Shown piece by piece: positions 1 through 11,709 of a DNA stretch of 64,000 bases. The stretch's first letter is position 1. Each line of letters begins with the position of its first letter. The DNA is from Microbacterium halotolerans (GTDB lineage: Bacteria > Actinomycetota > Actinomycetes > Actinomycetales > Microbacteriaceae), in assembly GCF_003569805.1 (NCBI RefSeq), contig NZ_KZ984052.1, forward strand, positions 71,961 to 135,960, read 5' to 3'. The notes below the pieces were generated by a model, which searched no databases, had not been told where the DNA came from, and saw only the letters and a list, made by a program, of their open reading frames with translations. The position numbers and the translations under genes are program-made.

Positions 1-233
1 CGGCTCGCGCTCCCGACTCACGCGTCGACGAAGCAGGGCTCGAATCTCGGTGCTCAGCAGACGGGCACCAGCCCCGCGCCACACGCGCACCGCTCAGACG
101 AAGCTCCTCATGCTCGTCCGCTCCGCTTCGGAGCGCGCGATGACCGGCTGATCCGCACCGCTCGAATCACGCCGAACGTCGTGGTTCCGCAGCGGCCAGC
201 AGACAGCTACGCAATCAGATCTAGGAAAGCCAC

Positions 234-2030
234 ATGTCATCTGACACCGCTCCGGCCGTTCCCCGGCCTCCCGCACGCAGTTCCGCCCAGGCGCCCGTGC
301 TCACGGGAGCAGAGGCCGTCGTCCGTTCGCTCGAGCTGCTCGGCGCGGACGACGTCTTCGGCCTGCCGGGCGGCGCGATCCTTCCCGCATACGACGCGCT
401 GATGAGCGCGAACTCGCTCAACCACATCCTTGTTCGTCACGAGCAGGGCGCTGGCCACGCGGCCGAGGGGTACGCGTCGGCGAGCGGCAAGGTCGGCGTC
501 GCGATCGCGACGTCAGGGCCCGGAGCGACCAACCTCGTCACCGCGATCGCCGACGCGCACATGGACTCCGTGCCGCTGGTCGCGATCACCGGTCAGGTCT
601 TCTCGACGCTGATGGGGACCGACGCGTTCCAGGAGGCCGACATCGTCGGCATCACGATGCCGGTCACCAAGCACTCGTTCCTGGTGAAGAAGGCGGAAGA
701 CGTTCCGGGCGCGATCGCCGCGGCGTTCGAGATCGCCTCCACCGGCCGTCCCGGCCCGGTGCTGGTCGACATCACGAAGGATGCCCAGCAGAACGAAGCG
801 CCGTTCGTGTGGCCCCCGCGCTACGACCTGCCCGGCTACCGACCGGTGACCAAGGCGCACGGCAAGCAGATCCAGGCCGCGGCGCAGATGCTCTCCGAGG
901 CCAAGAAGCCGGTGCTCTACGTGGGCGGCGGCGTGATCCGTGCCCGCGCGGCCGAGGAGCTGAAGACGCTCGCCGAAACGAGCGGCGCCCCCGTCGTGAC
1001 CACACTGATGGCACGCGGTGCGTTCCCGGATTCGCATGAGCAGCACCTCGGCATGCCCGGTATGCACGGTGCGGTTCCGGCGGTCCTGGCCTTGCAGGAG
1101 GCGGACGTGCTCGTGGCACTCGGCGCTCGCTTCGACGATCGCGTCACGGGCAAGGCGAACCTGTTCGCCCCTGACGCGAAGGTCGTGCACGTCGACATCG
1201 ACCCCGCCGAGATCTCGAAGATCCGCACGGCGGATGTGCCGATCGTGGGCGACCTCAAGGAGGTCCTGGTCGACCTCGACGCAGCGCTGCGCGGTGCGGA
1301 GGCACCGGAGATCGACGAGTGGTGGGCGTACCTGAGCGGGCTGCGGGACCAGTACCCGCTCGGCTTCTCACCGACGACGGACGGCCTGCTCGCCCCGCAG
1401 CAAGTGATCCAGCGCATCGGTGAGCTGACGGGACCGGAGGGCGTGTTCGTTGCCGGCGTCGGCCAGCACCAGATGTGGACCGCGCAGTTCATCAAGTACG
1501 AGCGCCCCAACTCGTTCCTGAACTCGGGCGGCGCCGGCACGATGGGGTACTCGGTACCCGCGGCGATGGGCGCGAAGGTCGCTCAGCCGGAGCGCGACGT
1601 GTGGGCGATCGACGGCGACGGCTGCTTCCAGATGACCAACCAGGAGCTCGCCACGTGCGTGCTCAACGACATCCCGATCAAGGTCGCGGTCATCAACAAC
1701 TCCTCGCTCGGCATGGTGCGCCAGTGGCAGACGCTGTTCTACGACGGCCGCTACTCGAACACCGATCTGAACACGGGGCACGACACACGCCGCATCCCCG
1801 ACTTCGTCAAGCTGGCCGAGGCGTACGGCTGCCTCGCGATCCGCGTGGAGAAGGAGGAGGAGATCGATGACGCGATCAAGCTCGCTCTGGAGACCAACGA
1901 CCGGCCCGTCGTGATCGACTTCGTCGTGAGCGCCGACGCCATGGTGTGGCCGATGGTGCCGCAGGGCGTCTCCAACAGCTACGTCCAGTACGCGCGCGAT
2001 CACGCGCCGGCATTCGATGAGGAGGTCTGA
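234..2030 (+). CDS. ilvB: Acetolactate synthase large subunit
   Basis: Catalytic subunit of acetohydroxyacid synthase, which joins two pyruvates (or pyruvate and 2-oxobutyrate) in the first common step of valine, leucine and isoleucine synthesis, using thiamine diphosphate and FAD in the cytoplasm. The 598-residue protein has the family layout: N-terminal PYR domain with [14 protein letters not shown] and the catalytic glutamate in [15 protein letters not shown], a central FAD-type domain, and a C-terminal thiamine-diphosphate domain beginning [14 protein letters not shown] with the metal-binding NNSSLGM further on. The ATG at 234 has a purine-rich site (aggaaag) six bases upstream. The first gene of ilvBNC; ilvN begins five bases after its stop. 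Confidence 0.97.
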   Translation: MSSDTAPAVPRPPARSSAQAPVLTGAEAVVRSLELLGADDVFGLPGGAILPAYDALMSANSLNHILVRHEQGAGHAAEGYASASGKVGVAIATSGPGATNLVTAIADAHMDSVPLVAITGQVFSTLMGTDAFQEADIVGITMPVTKHSFLVKKAEDVPGAIAAAFEIASTGRPGPVLVDITKDAQQNEAPFVWPPRYDLPGYRPVTKAHGKQIQAAAQMLSEAKKPVLYVGGGVIRARAAEELKTLAETSGAPVVTTLMARGAFPDSHEQHLGMPGMHGAVPAVLALQEADVLVALGARFDDRVTGKANLFAPDAKVVHVDIDPAEISKIRTADVPIVGDLKEVLVDLDAALRGAEAPEIDEWWAYLSGLRDQYPLGFSPTTDGLLAPQQVIQRIGELTGPEGVFVAGVGQHQMWTAQFIKYERPNSFLNSGGAGTMGYSVPAAMGAKVAQPERDVWAIDGDGCFQMTNQELATCVLNDIPIKVAVINNSSLGMVRQWQTLFYDGRYSNTDLNTGHDTRRIPDFVKLAEAYGCLAIRVEKEEEIDDAIKLALETNDRPVVIDFVVSADAMVWPMVPQGVSNSYVQYARDHAPAFDEEV

Positions 2031-2034
2031 TCCC

Positions 2035-3679
<1,645 letters not shown>

Positions 3680-3766
3680 GGACGACGCGTCGCTGTCTGT
3701 TCGCTCCGCTCACGGCGCCGCTGTCGCGCCACGGGTCGAAGGCAGCACCGCGCGCTGACCCCAACC

Positions 3767-3798
3767 CAATGGCCCCGCACCCCGGTGCGGGGCCATTG
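3767..3798 (+). terminator. Strong hairpin terminator downstream of ilvC
   Basis: A 15-base GC-rich arm at 3767-3781 pairs with 3784-3798, leaving only a tiny loop. It lies between ilvC and the helicase promoter. No T-run follows, as is common for actinobacterial terminators. Confidence 0.65.
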
Positions 3799-3912
3799 CC
3801 ATACCCGTGCCAGCCGACATCCGGATGACCGGTGCGGGGCAGATGGGGCCGGACACGCCGCGGATCGGGCCAGGAAGCGGCAGAATCGAGCCGATCGCAA
3901 TACCGTTGGGGT

Positions 3913-5739
3913 ATGGCATCAATTGATTCGACCGATAATCCCGCTGAGGCTCCGGTCGAGACGACCCCGACCCCGACCTTCACCGAACTCGGGCTCGGCG
4001 ATGCCGTACTCCGCGCGCTGAAGGACGTCGGCTACGAGACGCCGTCGGCCATTCAGGCGCAGACCATTCCGCTCCTGCTCGGCGGCCGCGACGTGCTCGG
4101 CGTCGCCCAGACCGGAACGGGCAAGACGGCGGCGTTCGCGCTGCCGATCCTCGATCAGATCGACACCAGGCCCAAGACGCCGCAGGCGCTGGTGCTCGCA
4201 CCGACCCGTGAGCTGGCACTGCAGGTGTGCGAGGCGTTCGAGAAGTACGCCGCGCGTGTCAAAGGCGTGCACGTGCTTCCCGTGTACGGCGGGCAGGGCT
4301 ACGGCACGCAGCTGTCGGCGCTGCGTCGCGGCGTCAACATCGTCGTCGGTACGCCTGGCCGCATCATGGACCACCTCGACAAGGGCACGCTCGACCTGTC
4401 GGATCTGAAGTTCCTCGTGCTCGACGAAGCGGACGAGATGCTCAAGATGGGCTTCGCTGAGGACGTCGAGACGATCCTCGCCGAGACGCCGGCGACCAAA
4501 CAGGTCGCACTGTTCTCGGCGACGATGCCCGCGCAGATCCGGCGCATCTCGCAGCAGCACCTGAACGATCCGGCCGAAGTCACCGTCAAGGGGCGCACAA
4601 CGACGTCCGCGAACATCACCCAGCGCTACCTCATGGTGTCGTACCCGCAGAAGGTCGACGCGCTCACGCGGATCCTCGAGGTCGAGAACTTCGACGGCAT
4701 GATCGTGTTCGTGCGCACCAAGAGCGAGACCGAGACTCTCGCAGAGAAGCTCCGCGCCCGCGGATACACGGCGGCGGCGATCAGCGGCGATATCGCCCAG
4801 GCGCAGCGAGAGCGCACCGTCGACCAGCTCAAGTCGGGAAAGCTCGACATCCTCGTCGCCACGGATGTCGCCGCGCGCGGCCTCGACGTCGATCGCATCA
4901 CGCACGTGGTGAACTACGACATCCCGATCGACACCGAGTCGTATGTGCACCGCGTCGGTCGAACGGGCCGGGCGGGGCGCTCGGGTGCGGCGATCAGCTT
5001 CGTCACGCCGCGCGAGCGCAGGCTCGTCTCGGCCATCGAGCGCGCGACGCGCCAGCCGCTGACCGAGATGCACATCCCCACGGCCGAGGACGTCAACGTC
5101 ACCCGCCTGAGCCGCTTCGACGACGCCATCACCACGGCGCTCGCCGACGGAGAGCGACTCGCCGAGTTCCGCGACATCGTCGCCCACTACGTCTCGCACC
5201 ACGATGTGATCGAGTCGGACGTGGCCGCGGCACTCGCACTGGTGTCGCAGGGCGACACGCCGCTGCTGCTGCCGCCTGACCCGCCCAGGCGCGAGCGCGC
5301 AGCGCGAGCGCAGCGCGACGACCGCGGGCCGCGGGAACCGCGCGGCCGTGCGAACCTCACGCCGTACCGCATCGAGGTCGGTCGCCGTCAGCGCGTCGAG
5401 CCGCGCCAGATCGTCGGCGCCCTCGCGAACGAGGGCGGCCTGCGCCGCGACGATTTCGGTCGAATCGACATCCGGCCCGATTTCTCGATCGTCGAGCTTC
5501 CTGCCGAGCTGCCGCGCGACGTGTACGACAAGCTTGCGCAGACGCGCATCTCGGGCCAGCTGATCGAGCTGAAGCCCGATTCGCGTCCGTTCCGCAGCAC
5601 CGGCGGTCCCCGCGGGGGCGGCAGAGGAGCAGGCCGTGGAGACCGGGACGATCGGCGCGGTTTCCGCAACGATCGGGACGACCGGCGCAGCGGAGGCGAC
5701 GGAGCGGGAAGCCGCGGCGGACGCAAGCCGCGGCACTGA
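3913..5739 (+). CDS. DEAD-box ATP-dependent RNA helicase with DbpA-type C-terminal domain
   Basis: Unwinds RNA duplexes, probably in ribosome assembly or RNA turnover, especially in the cold. All core motifs are visible: Q motif (GYETPSAIQAQTIP), motif I AQTGTGKT, PTRELALQ, TPGR, motif II DEAD in VLDEADEML, SAT, and motif VI HRVGRTGRAGR. After the helicase core comes a basic linker, then a DbpA-like RNA-binding domain (about residues 480-560, ending near LIELKPDSRP), then an Arg/Gly/Asp-rich tail. The start at 3913 (MASIDSTDN) is chosen because TACCGT at 3901-3906 sits six bases before it, suggesting a leaderless mRNA; the open frame reaches further upstream without support. Confidence 0.93.
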   Translation: MASIDSTDNPAEAPVETTPTPTFTELGLGDAVLRALKDVGYETPSAIQAQTIPLLLGGRDVLGVAQTGTGKTAAFALPILDQIDTRPKTPQALVLAPTRELALQVCEAFEKYAARVKGVHVLPVYGGQGYGTQLSALRRGVNIVVGTPGRIMDHLDKGTLDLSDLKFLVLDEADEMLKMGFAEDVETILAETPATKQVALFSATMPAQIRRISQQHLNDPAEVTVKGRTTTSANITQRYLMVSYPQKVDALTRILEVENFDGMIVFVRTKSETETLAEKLRARGYTAAAISGDIAQAQRERTVDQLKSGKLDILVATDVAARGLDVDRITHVVNYDIPIDTESYVHRVGRTGRAGRSGAAISFVTPRERRLVSAIERATRQPLTEMHIPTAEDVNVTRLSRFDDAITTALADGERLAEFRDIVAHYVSHHDVIESDVAAALALVSQGDTPLLLPPDPPRRERAARAQRDDRGPREPRGRANLTPYRIEVGRRQRVEPRQIVGALANEGGLRRDDFGRIDIRPDFSIVELPAELPRDVYDKLAQTRISGQLIELKPDSRPFRSTGGPRGGGRGAGRGDRDDRRGFRNDRDDRRSGGDGAGSRGGRKPRH

Positions 5740-5822
5740 GCCGTCGGCTGCGCTCGCGCGGATCATCGGTGTCCGCCGCGCGCGGTCCTTGAATCTGCGC
5801 GGAATGCGACTACGGTGACGTC

Positions 5823-6173
5823 ATGAACGAGAAGACGGCTTCCGAGTTGCGCGCGCTGCTCGTGGCGCGGCGCGAGGCCGTGCTCGAGCGCGAGCGGGTC
5901 GGTGACGAGACGATGGCGATCGTGGCCGACGCGCGCAGCTTCGCCACGGCGGACGACGAGCACGACCCGGAGGGCGGAACCCTCGCCGAGGAGTGGTCGC
6001 GCGCCGCAGGGCTCGAGGCAGAGGCGAAGCGCGAACTCGACGACATCGATCGCGCGATCACGAAGCTCGATGCCGGCGAGTACGGTACGTGCGAGTCGTG
6101 CGGCAAGCGCATCGCCGTCGGACGGCTGCGCATCCGTCCGATGGCCACGCGCTGCATCGACTGCGCCGCGTAG
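5823..6173 (+). CDS. TraR/DksA-type C4 zinc-finger protein
   Basis: A 116-residue protein of the DksA/TraR family, whose best-known members bind RNA polymerase in the secondary channel and modulate initiation. The N-terminal 75 residues are helical, with charged heptads (SELRALLVARREAVLERER), and the C-terminus carries a C4 zinc site: CESC then CIDC, in the order DAGEYGTCESCGKRI...ATRCIDCAA. The acidic loop tip of true DksA (DxxDxA) is not evident, so a DksA-like transcription role is inference. TACGGT at 5811-5816 with TTGAAT upstream forms a promoter six bases before the ATG, so the transcript is likely leaderless. Confidence 0.85.
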   Translation: MNEKTASELRALLVARREAVLERERVGDETMAIVADARSFATADDEHDPEGGTLAEEWSRAAGLEAEAKRELDDIDRAITKLDAGEYGTCESCGKRIAVGRLRIRPMATRCIDCAA

Positions 6174-6310
6174 CGCGATCTCACGTGGTCCGTGCGAGAC
6201 GGTCCCGCAGAACCGCGGTGTGATCGATGCGCGGGTCACGGGCGGCATGGGCGAGCGTCACGACCGGATCAGCACCGCCTCGACGTGGTCGGGCGATGAG
6301 GGAGCACTGC

Positions 6311-8308
6311 TCATTCCCGAACCACCGCGACGCCGCGGGGCTCCAGCACGGGACCGCCGTGCAGGAACTCTCCGGTGATGCTGCCGAGGGGCACCTCGTC
6401 GTCGGTGCGGTTGATCAGGAACCGGATGCGGCCGTGCTCGCCGGTGCGCGATGTCGTCTCGACCTTCCCGTGCAGCGGCTCGGGGAGGTCGGAGGCGACA
6501 TCGGCGCCGCCCAGCAGCGCGGGCAGCAGCCTGCGCACGCCCTCGATGCCGAGGCTCGTCGACACATAGGACGCGGAGCCGGCGCCGACCGAGCGACGTG
6601 TCACGGCCGGTAGACCGTCGAGCTCGTCGGCGGCGTAGCGAAGGAGGACGTCGACGTCATCGGATGTGACGTCGACGGGTTCGCTCCACAGCGACCCCGT
6701 GCCGCCGTCCGATAGAGGGATCGTCTCACCCTCGTACAGGGGCCGGAACTCTTCGATCCGGACGCCCAACAACTCGCGCAAGGCGCCCGGGTAGCCGCCG
6801 AGCCACACTCTGTCGTCATGATCGACGACGCCCGAAAAATACGTGGCTACGAGGTGGCCGCCGGTCTCGACGAAGGACGACAGGCGCAGGCGCAGCTCAT
6901 CGGGAACGCTGTACAGCATCGGAGCGATGACGATCCGGTACGACGAGAGGTCGGTGTCAGTGGTCACCACGTCGGCGCGCACGCCGAGATCCACCAGCCC
7001 CGTCCACCAGTCCTGCGCCTCGCGGCGATAGCGCAGGCGCTCTGTCGGGTGGGAGTCGAGCTGCGAGCCCCACCACGAGTCCCAGTCGAACAGGATCGCG
7101 ACGTCCGCCGGGTCGCGGTCGCTGCCTGCGACGTCGCCGATGTCTTCGAGGATGCCGCCCAGGCGCACGACGTCGCGGAAGATTCGGGAGTCCTCTCCGG
7201 CGTGCGGGACCATCGCCGAGTGGTACTTCTCCGCACCGGCCGCCGACTGCCGCCACTGGAAGAAGCACACCGCGTCGGCGCCATGGGCGACGTGCGTCAG
7301 CGAATCGCGGATCATCTCGCCCGACCGCTTCGGGCGGTTCACCGGCTGCCAGTTCACGGCACTGGTGGAGTGCTCCATCAGGAACCACGGGCGCCCCCGC
7401 GCAACACCGCTGGTCAGCGCGGCCGAGAACGCCAGCTCGTCGAGATCCTGCGTGACGTAGTGATCGTTCGAGACGAAGTCGATCTCGCGCGCCCAGGCGC
7501 CGTAGTCGGCGAAGTTCGTCTCACCGACGATCATGAAGTTGGTCGTGACCGGGATGTCGGCAGACATCCGGTTCAGGATCTCGCGTTCGGCGACGAGATG
7601 ATCCTTCAGAGCGTCGGACGAGAACCGCGCGAAGTCGAGCTGCTGCGTCGGGTTCGGGAACGCCGCGGCCAGGCGCGGCGGCAGGATCTCGGCGAACGAG
7701 CCGTACCGCTGCGACCAGAACGCCGTGCCCCAAGCGTGGTTGAGAGCGTCGATCGAGCCGTAGCGGGCCTCGAGCCACACGCGGAAGGCGCGCGCCGCGT
7801 CGTCGGAGTAGTCGAATGCGTTGTGGCAGCCGAGTTCGTTGTTCACATGCCACGCCACCACTCCCGGATGGGAGCCGTAGCGCTCGGCGAGCTTCTCCAC
7901 CACACGCAGCGCATGCTCACGGAAGACGGGCGACGTGGGTCGCCAGTGCTGCCTGCCGCCCTGCGCGAGAGTGTGCCCCTCGGCCGTCACCGGCAGAACC
8001 TCCGGATGTGCTGTGGTCAGCCACGGCGGGGGAGAGGCTGTGGCCGTGGCGAGGTCGACGCCGATGCCGTTCGCATGCATCAGATCGATGACCTCGTCCA
8101 GCCACGCGAAGTCCCACACATCCGGTGCCGGCTGCAGTCGCGCCCAGGAGAAGATCGCCACCGACACGACGTCGACGTTCGCGCGCTTCATCAGCCGAAC
8201 GTCTTCGTCCCACACCTCGCGCGGCCACTGATCGGGGTTGTAGTCGGCGCCGAACGAGATGCGGCGCTTCGCGCTCTCCGGGGCGCGAAGCCAGCGGTGG
8301 TTCTGCAT
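6311..8308 (-). CDS. GH42 beta-galactosidase
   Basis: Glycoside hydrolase family 42 enzyme of 665 residues, releasing galactose from lactose-like or galactan-derived oligosaccharides. The N-terminal barrel starts GADYNPDQW; the acid/base glutamate is E158 in WHVNNELG, and the nucleophile is E312 in WFLMEHSTSAVNW. A trimerisation domain and a small C-terminal beta domain follow, as usual for the family. There is no signal peptide, so it acts inside the cell on sugars brought in by the ABC transporter encoded just upstream in the same direction (86 bases away). Presumably controlled by the divergent LacI protein. Confidence 0.94.
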   Translation of the reverse strand: MQNHRWLRAPESAKRRISFGADYNPDQWPREVWDEDVRLMKRANVDVVSVAIFSWARLQPAPDVWDFAWLDEVIDLMHANGIGVDLATATASPPPWLTTAHPEVLPVTAEGHTLAQGGRQHWRPTSPVFREHALRVVEKLAERYGSHPGVVAWHVNNELGCHNAFDYSDDAARAFRVWLEARYGSIDALNHAWGTAFWSQRYGSFAEILPPRLAAAFPNPTQQLDFARFSSDALKDHLVAEREILNRMSADIPVTTNFMIVGETNFADYGAWAREIDFVSNDHYVTQDLDELAFSAALTSGVARGRPWFLMEHSTSAVNWQPVNRPKRSGEMIRDSLTHVAHGADAVCFFQWRQSAAGAEKYHSAMVPHAGEDSRIFRDVVRLGGILEDIGDVAGSDRDPADVAILFDWDSWWGSQLDSHPTERLRYRREAQDWWTGLVDLGVRADVVTTDTDLSSYRIVIAPMLYSVPDELRLRLSSFVETGGHLVATYFSGVVDHDDRVWLGGYPGALRELLGVRIEEFRPLYEGETIPLSDGGTGSLWSEPVDVTSDDVDVLLRYAADELDGLPAVTRRSVGAGSASYVSTSLGIEGVRRLLPALLGGADVASDLPEPLHGKVETTSRTGEHGRIRFLINRTDDEVPLGSITGEFLHGGPVLEPRGVAVVRE

Positions 8309-8394
8309 GGGTTCCTCTGTATGACGTCAGCGTGCGGTTGCTCGGGGAGCGGAGTCCGGATGGGACGCCGCTCCCCGGCGTGCGGTCGGGCGCG

Positions 8395-9714
8395 CTATTC
8401 GACAGTGAAGCCCTGATCGTTTCCGTAGGTGATGAGGCTGTCCTGCCATGCGGCGAGGCCGTCGGCGATCGTGCCGTCGCCGTTGTAGGCATCTCCGACG
8501 GCGTCGTTGAACACGCTGTTCCCGTACACCTGGTACGGCAGGTACTGCCAGCCATCGACGACGTTCGCCGACGACTCCGAGAGCACCTCGTTGGCCTTCT
8601 GGCCGCCGAAGTAGTCGAACTCCTTCGACAGGAAGTCCTCCGACTCGAGATCGGCGACCGTCGACGGGAAGCCGCCGCCGTCGATCCGGTGCTGCACGCC
8701 GTCGCCGCTGGAGGCGAACTCGAGGAAGTCGTAGGCGAGCGCCTTGCTCTCGCTGGCCTGCATGACGCTCATCGCACTGCCGCCGTTCTCGGCGGTCGCG
8801 GTGCCGCCCTCCTCCCACTGCGGCATCGGGGCGACGCGCCAGTCTCCCGCCGCGTCGGGAACGCCGCTCTCGAGGTTGCCCGGCATCCAGGCGCCGATCG
8901 TCAGCGTGGCGATAGAACCGTCGCCGAGTCCCTGGTACCACTCGTCGCTCCACGAGCTGATCGGTGCGACGAGGTCGTCATCGAGCAGCTGCTGCCAGAA
9001 CTCGGCGAACTGCGCCGAGCCCTCGTCGGCGAGGTCGACGGAGACGTCGGTGCCGTCGGCGGAGAACGGGTGGCCGCCGGCCTGCCAGATCATCGACGTC
9101 GTGAAGCCGGCGTCACCGGTGTCGTTCGTGATGTAGAGATCCGGATCGGCTTCGTGCAGCTTCTGCGCCGCCTCGAGATACTCGTCCCACGTGGCCGGCG
9201 CCTCGATGCCGTTCTCGTCGAAGACGGCCTTGTTGTAGAACAGCGCCATCGGGCCGGAATCCAGCGGCAGGCCCCACACGCCGTCGCCGCCGTAGGTGAC
9301 GGCGCCCCATGGGCCTGGCGCGAATGCGTCGGCGTCGGCACCGGCGTCGAACTCGCTCAGATCGGCGAGCGACTCGCTGATCGCGAACTGCGGGATCGCG
9401 TAGTACTCCACCTGCGCGAGGTCGGGGACGCCGTTCCCCGCGGCGACGGCGTTCTGCAGCGCCGTGTACTGATCGTTGCCCGTTCCGGCGTTGACGACCT
9501 CGATCGTCACACCGTCGTGAGATTCCTCATAGGCCTCGGCGATGGGCTCGACCGTGGTGTCCCAGGCCCAGACGGTGAGCTCCCCGCCCTCTTCCGCGGC
9601 GTCGCCCGGGTCGGGCTCGCCGCCGGAGCAGCCCGCGAGCGCGACGGCCGCGACTCCGGCGAATGCGACGCCCGCGAGCGCGCGGCGTCCGATCCGATTC
9701 GTGTTGTGGTGCAT
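8395..9714 (-). CDS. Sugar ABC transporter substrate-binding lipoprotein
   Basis: Extracellular solute-binding protein of the carbohydrate (MalE/UgpB-like) type, 439 residues. The N-terminus MHHNTNRIGRRALAGVA leads into a lipobox ending VALAGCSGG, so it is lipid-anchored outside the membrane. It should capture the galactoside that the two permeases import and the GH42 enzyme cleaves. ATG 9714 gives the signal peptide directly; a longer open frame upstream runs into the permease gene and is rejected. No ATPase gene is in the cluster, so a shared MsiK/UgpC-type ATPase elsewhere is expected, as in many actinobacterial sugar transporters. Confidence 0.93.
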   Translation of the reverse strand: MHHNTNRIGRRALAGVAFAGVAAVALAGCSGGEPDPGDAAEEGGELTVWAWDTTVEPIAEAYEESHDGVTIEVVNAGTGNDQYTALQNAVAAGNGVPDLAQVEYYAIPQFAISESLADLSEFDAGADADAFAPGPWGAVTYGGDGVWGLPLDSGPMALFYNKAVFDENGIEAPATWDEYLEAAQKLHEADPDLYITNDTGDAGFTTSMIWQAGGHPFSADGTDVSVDLADEGSAQFAEFWQQLLDDDLVAPISSWSDEWYQGLGDGSIATLTIGAWMPGNLESGVPDAAGDWRVAPMPQWEEGGTATAENGGSAMSVMQASESKALAYDFLEFASSGDGVQHRIDGGGFPSTVADLESEDFLSKEFDYFGGQKANEVLSESSANVVDGWQYLPYQVYGNSVFNDAVGDAYNGDGTIADGLAAWQDSLITYGNDQGFTVE

Positions 9715-9755
9715 GATCACTCCGTTGTGTGTTGGTGGTGTCGGGGGGAGGGGAG

Positions 9756-10676
9756 TCATTCCTTCACGGAACCGGCGGCCAGCCCTGACTGCCAGTACCG
9801 CTGCATGAACAGGAAGGCGACGATCAGCGGGACGATCGTGAGCAGCGAGCCGGTGATCACGAGGTTGAAGATCGCCTCGCCGCCGGCGGTCGCGGCCTGC
9901 GAGTTCCACTGGTTCAGGCCGATGATGAGCGGATACCAATCGGCGTCTCGCAGCATGATCAGCGGCAGGAAGTAGTTGTTCCAGGTGGCGACCATGGTGA
10001 ACAGCAGCACGGTGATGGTGCCGGGTGCGAGCAGCGGCATGCACACCTGCCAGAACGTGCGGAGCTCACCGGCGCCGTCGATGCGCGCCGCCTCCATCAG
10101 ATCGGTCGGGATGGCCTCGCTCGCGAACGTCCACATCAGGTAGAGCCCGAACGGCGAGATCAGCGACGGGATGATCACCGACCACGGCGTGTTCGTGATG
10201 CCCATCTCGCTGAACATGAGGAACGTCGGCACGGCGAGCGCGGTCCCCGGCACGGCGACGGCGCCGATGATCACGGCGAAGACGACCTTCTTGCCGGGGA
10301 ATGCGAACTTCGCCAGCGCGTAGCCGCCGAGGATCGACAGCAGTGTGGCACCGCCTGCGCCCGCACCGACGTACAGTAGCGTGTTCGCGAACCAGCGCAG
10401 GAAGATGCCGTCGTCGTAGGTGAGGGTGCGCGAGATGTTGTCGAACAGCGCGAAGTCGCCGCCGAACCACAGTCCGAAGGTCGACAGCAGATCGCCCTGA
10501 GTCTTCGACGAGTTGATGAACAGCCAGACGAGCGGCACGAGCGAGTAGACCAGCACGATGCCCGTCAGCACCGTGAGCAGCAGGCTGCGGCGAGGGCGGT
10601 CCACCGTGCCGAGGCGCGCACGGTGCTGCCCGCGGGTCGCGTTCGGCGTGAGAGTGATCAGCGATGTCGTGGTCAT
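9756..10676 (-). CDS. Carbohydrate ABC transporter permease (MalG type)
   Basis: Inner-membrane permease of 306 residues with about six transmembrane segments, from LLLTVLTGIVLVYSLVPLVWLF at the N-terminus to IVPLIVAFLFMQRYW at the C-terminus. The EAA loop that contacts the ATPase is clear: EAARIDGAGELRTFWQVCMPLLAPG. It pairs with the MalF-type permease one base upstream in the operon and delivers substrate captured by the lipoprotein downstream. Confidence 0.94.
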   Translation of the reverse strand: MTTTSLITLTPNATRGQHRARLGTVDRPRRSLLLTVLTGIVLVYSLVPLVWLFINSSKTQGDLLSTFGLWFGGDFALFDNISRTLTYDDGIFLRWFANTLLYVGAGAGGATLLSILGGYALAKFAFPGKKVVFAVIIGAVAVPGTALAVPTFLMFSEMGITNTPWSVIIPSLISPFGLYLMWTFASEAIPTDLMEAARIDGAGELRTFWQVCMPLLAPGTITVLLFTMVATWNNYFLPLIMLRDADWYPLIIGLNQWNSQAATAGGEAIFNLVITGSLLTIVPLIVAFLFMQRYWQSGLAAGSVKE

Positions 10677-10677
10677 G

Positions 10678-11598
10678 TCAGGCGCCCTTCCGCATCCCGC
10701 GCAGCTGCACGGCGTACGCGATGATCATCGTGATGACGCCCATGATGATGGCGACCGTCGCGGAGTAGTTCAGCTGCTGGCCCGAGAACGCCAGCGAGTA
10801 CGCGTACAGATTCGGTGTGAACGAGGTCGTGATCGAGTTCGGTGCCAGCGACTGCATGATGCTCGGCTCGTTGAACAGCTGGAAGCTGCCGATGATCGAG
10901 AAGATCGTCGCGATCACGAGCGCGCCCCGGATGGCGGGCAGCTTGATCGCGGTGATCACCCTGACCTGGCCGGCGCCGTCGATCGCCGCCGCCTCGTAGA
11001 GCGAGGTGGGGATCACACGCAGTGCCGAGTAGAAGATGAGCATGTTGTAGCCGAGGAACTCCCAGGTGACGACGTTCCCGATGGCGGCGAGCACGAACGG
11101 AGGGGAGAGCACGCTCGGCAGGTCAACGCCGAGCAGATCCTGAAGGTTGCCGATCAGGCCGAAACGCTCGCCGTACATGAAGCCCCACATGAACGTCGCC
11201 ACGACAGCCGGAACGGCGTACGGCAGGAAGATCGACAGGCGGAAGAAACCGCGCCCGTAGAGGCGTCCGCTGTCGATGGCCAGGGCGACCAGCAGCGACA
11301 GGAACAGCATGATCGGCACCTGGATCGCCAGGAAGAGCGCGACCCGGATGACGCCGTGCCAGAGCTGCGGGTCGGTGAACGCCTTGACGTAGTTGGCGAA
11401 GCCGACGAACTGCGTGCCGCCGACGAGCTGGTCGTGGAACAGGCTGAGCCAGAGCGCGTAGAGGATCGGTGCGATGAAGACCAGTGCGAACACGATCGCG
11501 AAGGGCGCGAGGAATCCCCAGCCGGTCCATCGGCCAGCGGCGCGGCTGCGTTTGCGCAGCGGTGGCGCCGCGTGCGTCGTCTCCGACGTGATCGTCAT
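10678..11598 (-). CDS. Carbohydrate ABC transporter permease (MalF type)
   Basis: First gene of the transporter operon, a 306-residue permease with six predicted transmembrane segments (first: WGFLAPFAIVFALVFIAPILYALWL) and an EAA loop YEAAAIDGAGQVRVITAIKLPAIRG. ATG 11598 (MTITSETTHAA) has gaaggac upstream; the frame stays open for 29 more codons across the promoter and operator and that extension is rejected. Transcription is divergent from lacI, and the operator at 11636 lies in front of this start. Confidence 0.93.
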   Translation of the reverse strand: MTITSETTHAAPPLRKRSRAAGRWTGWGFLAPFAIVFALVFIAPILYALWLSLFHDQLVGGTQFVGFANYVKAFTDPQLWHGVIRVALFLAIQVPIMLFLSLLVALAIDSGRLYGRGFFRLSIFLPYAVPAVVATFMWGFMYGERFGLIGNLQDLLGVDLPSVLSPPFVLAAIGNVVTWEFLGYNMLIFYSALRVIPTSLYEAAAIDGAGQVRVITAIKLPAIRGALVIATIFSIIGSFQLFNEPSIMQSLAPNSITTSFTPNLYAYSLAFSGQQLNYSATVAIIMGVITMIIAYAVQLRGMRKGA

Positions 11599-11635
11599 GC
11601 TCGTCCTTCGCTTCTCTGCGTGGGGTGCGAGTACT

Positions 11636-11651
11636 ATGTTTACGCAAACAT
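11636..11651. promoter_or_regulatory. LacI-family operator
   Basis: The 16-base near-palindrome atgtttacgcaaacat (one mismatched pair) lies between the divergent LacI gene and the transporter operon, just upstream of a TAGTAC -10-like box reading toward the transporter. Size, central CG and symmetry are typical of LacI/GalR operators. Binding would block the transporter and GH42 operon. Confidence 0.75.
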
Positions 11652-11709
11652 CCTTCATTTCGCTACCCCGGATTCGAATTCGCACTGGTTAGATTGGTCG
11701 GGATCCGCC

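Noticed and set aside
110..151. Short leader peptide and hairpin upstream of ilvB
   Set aside because: The 13-codon frame (MLVRSASERAMTG) has one Leu, one Val and no Ile codon run, and the 119-135 hairpin has no U-run, so attenuation is not supported.
10558..11709. 384-codon N-terminal extension of LacI
   Set aside because: Antisense to the permease gene; family proteins start at the HTH.
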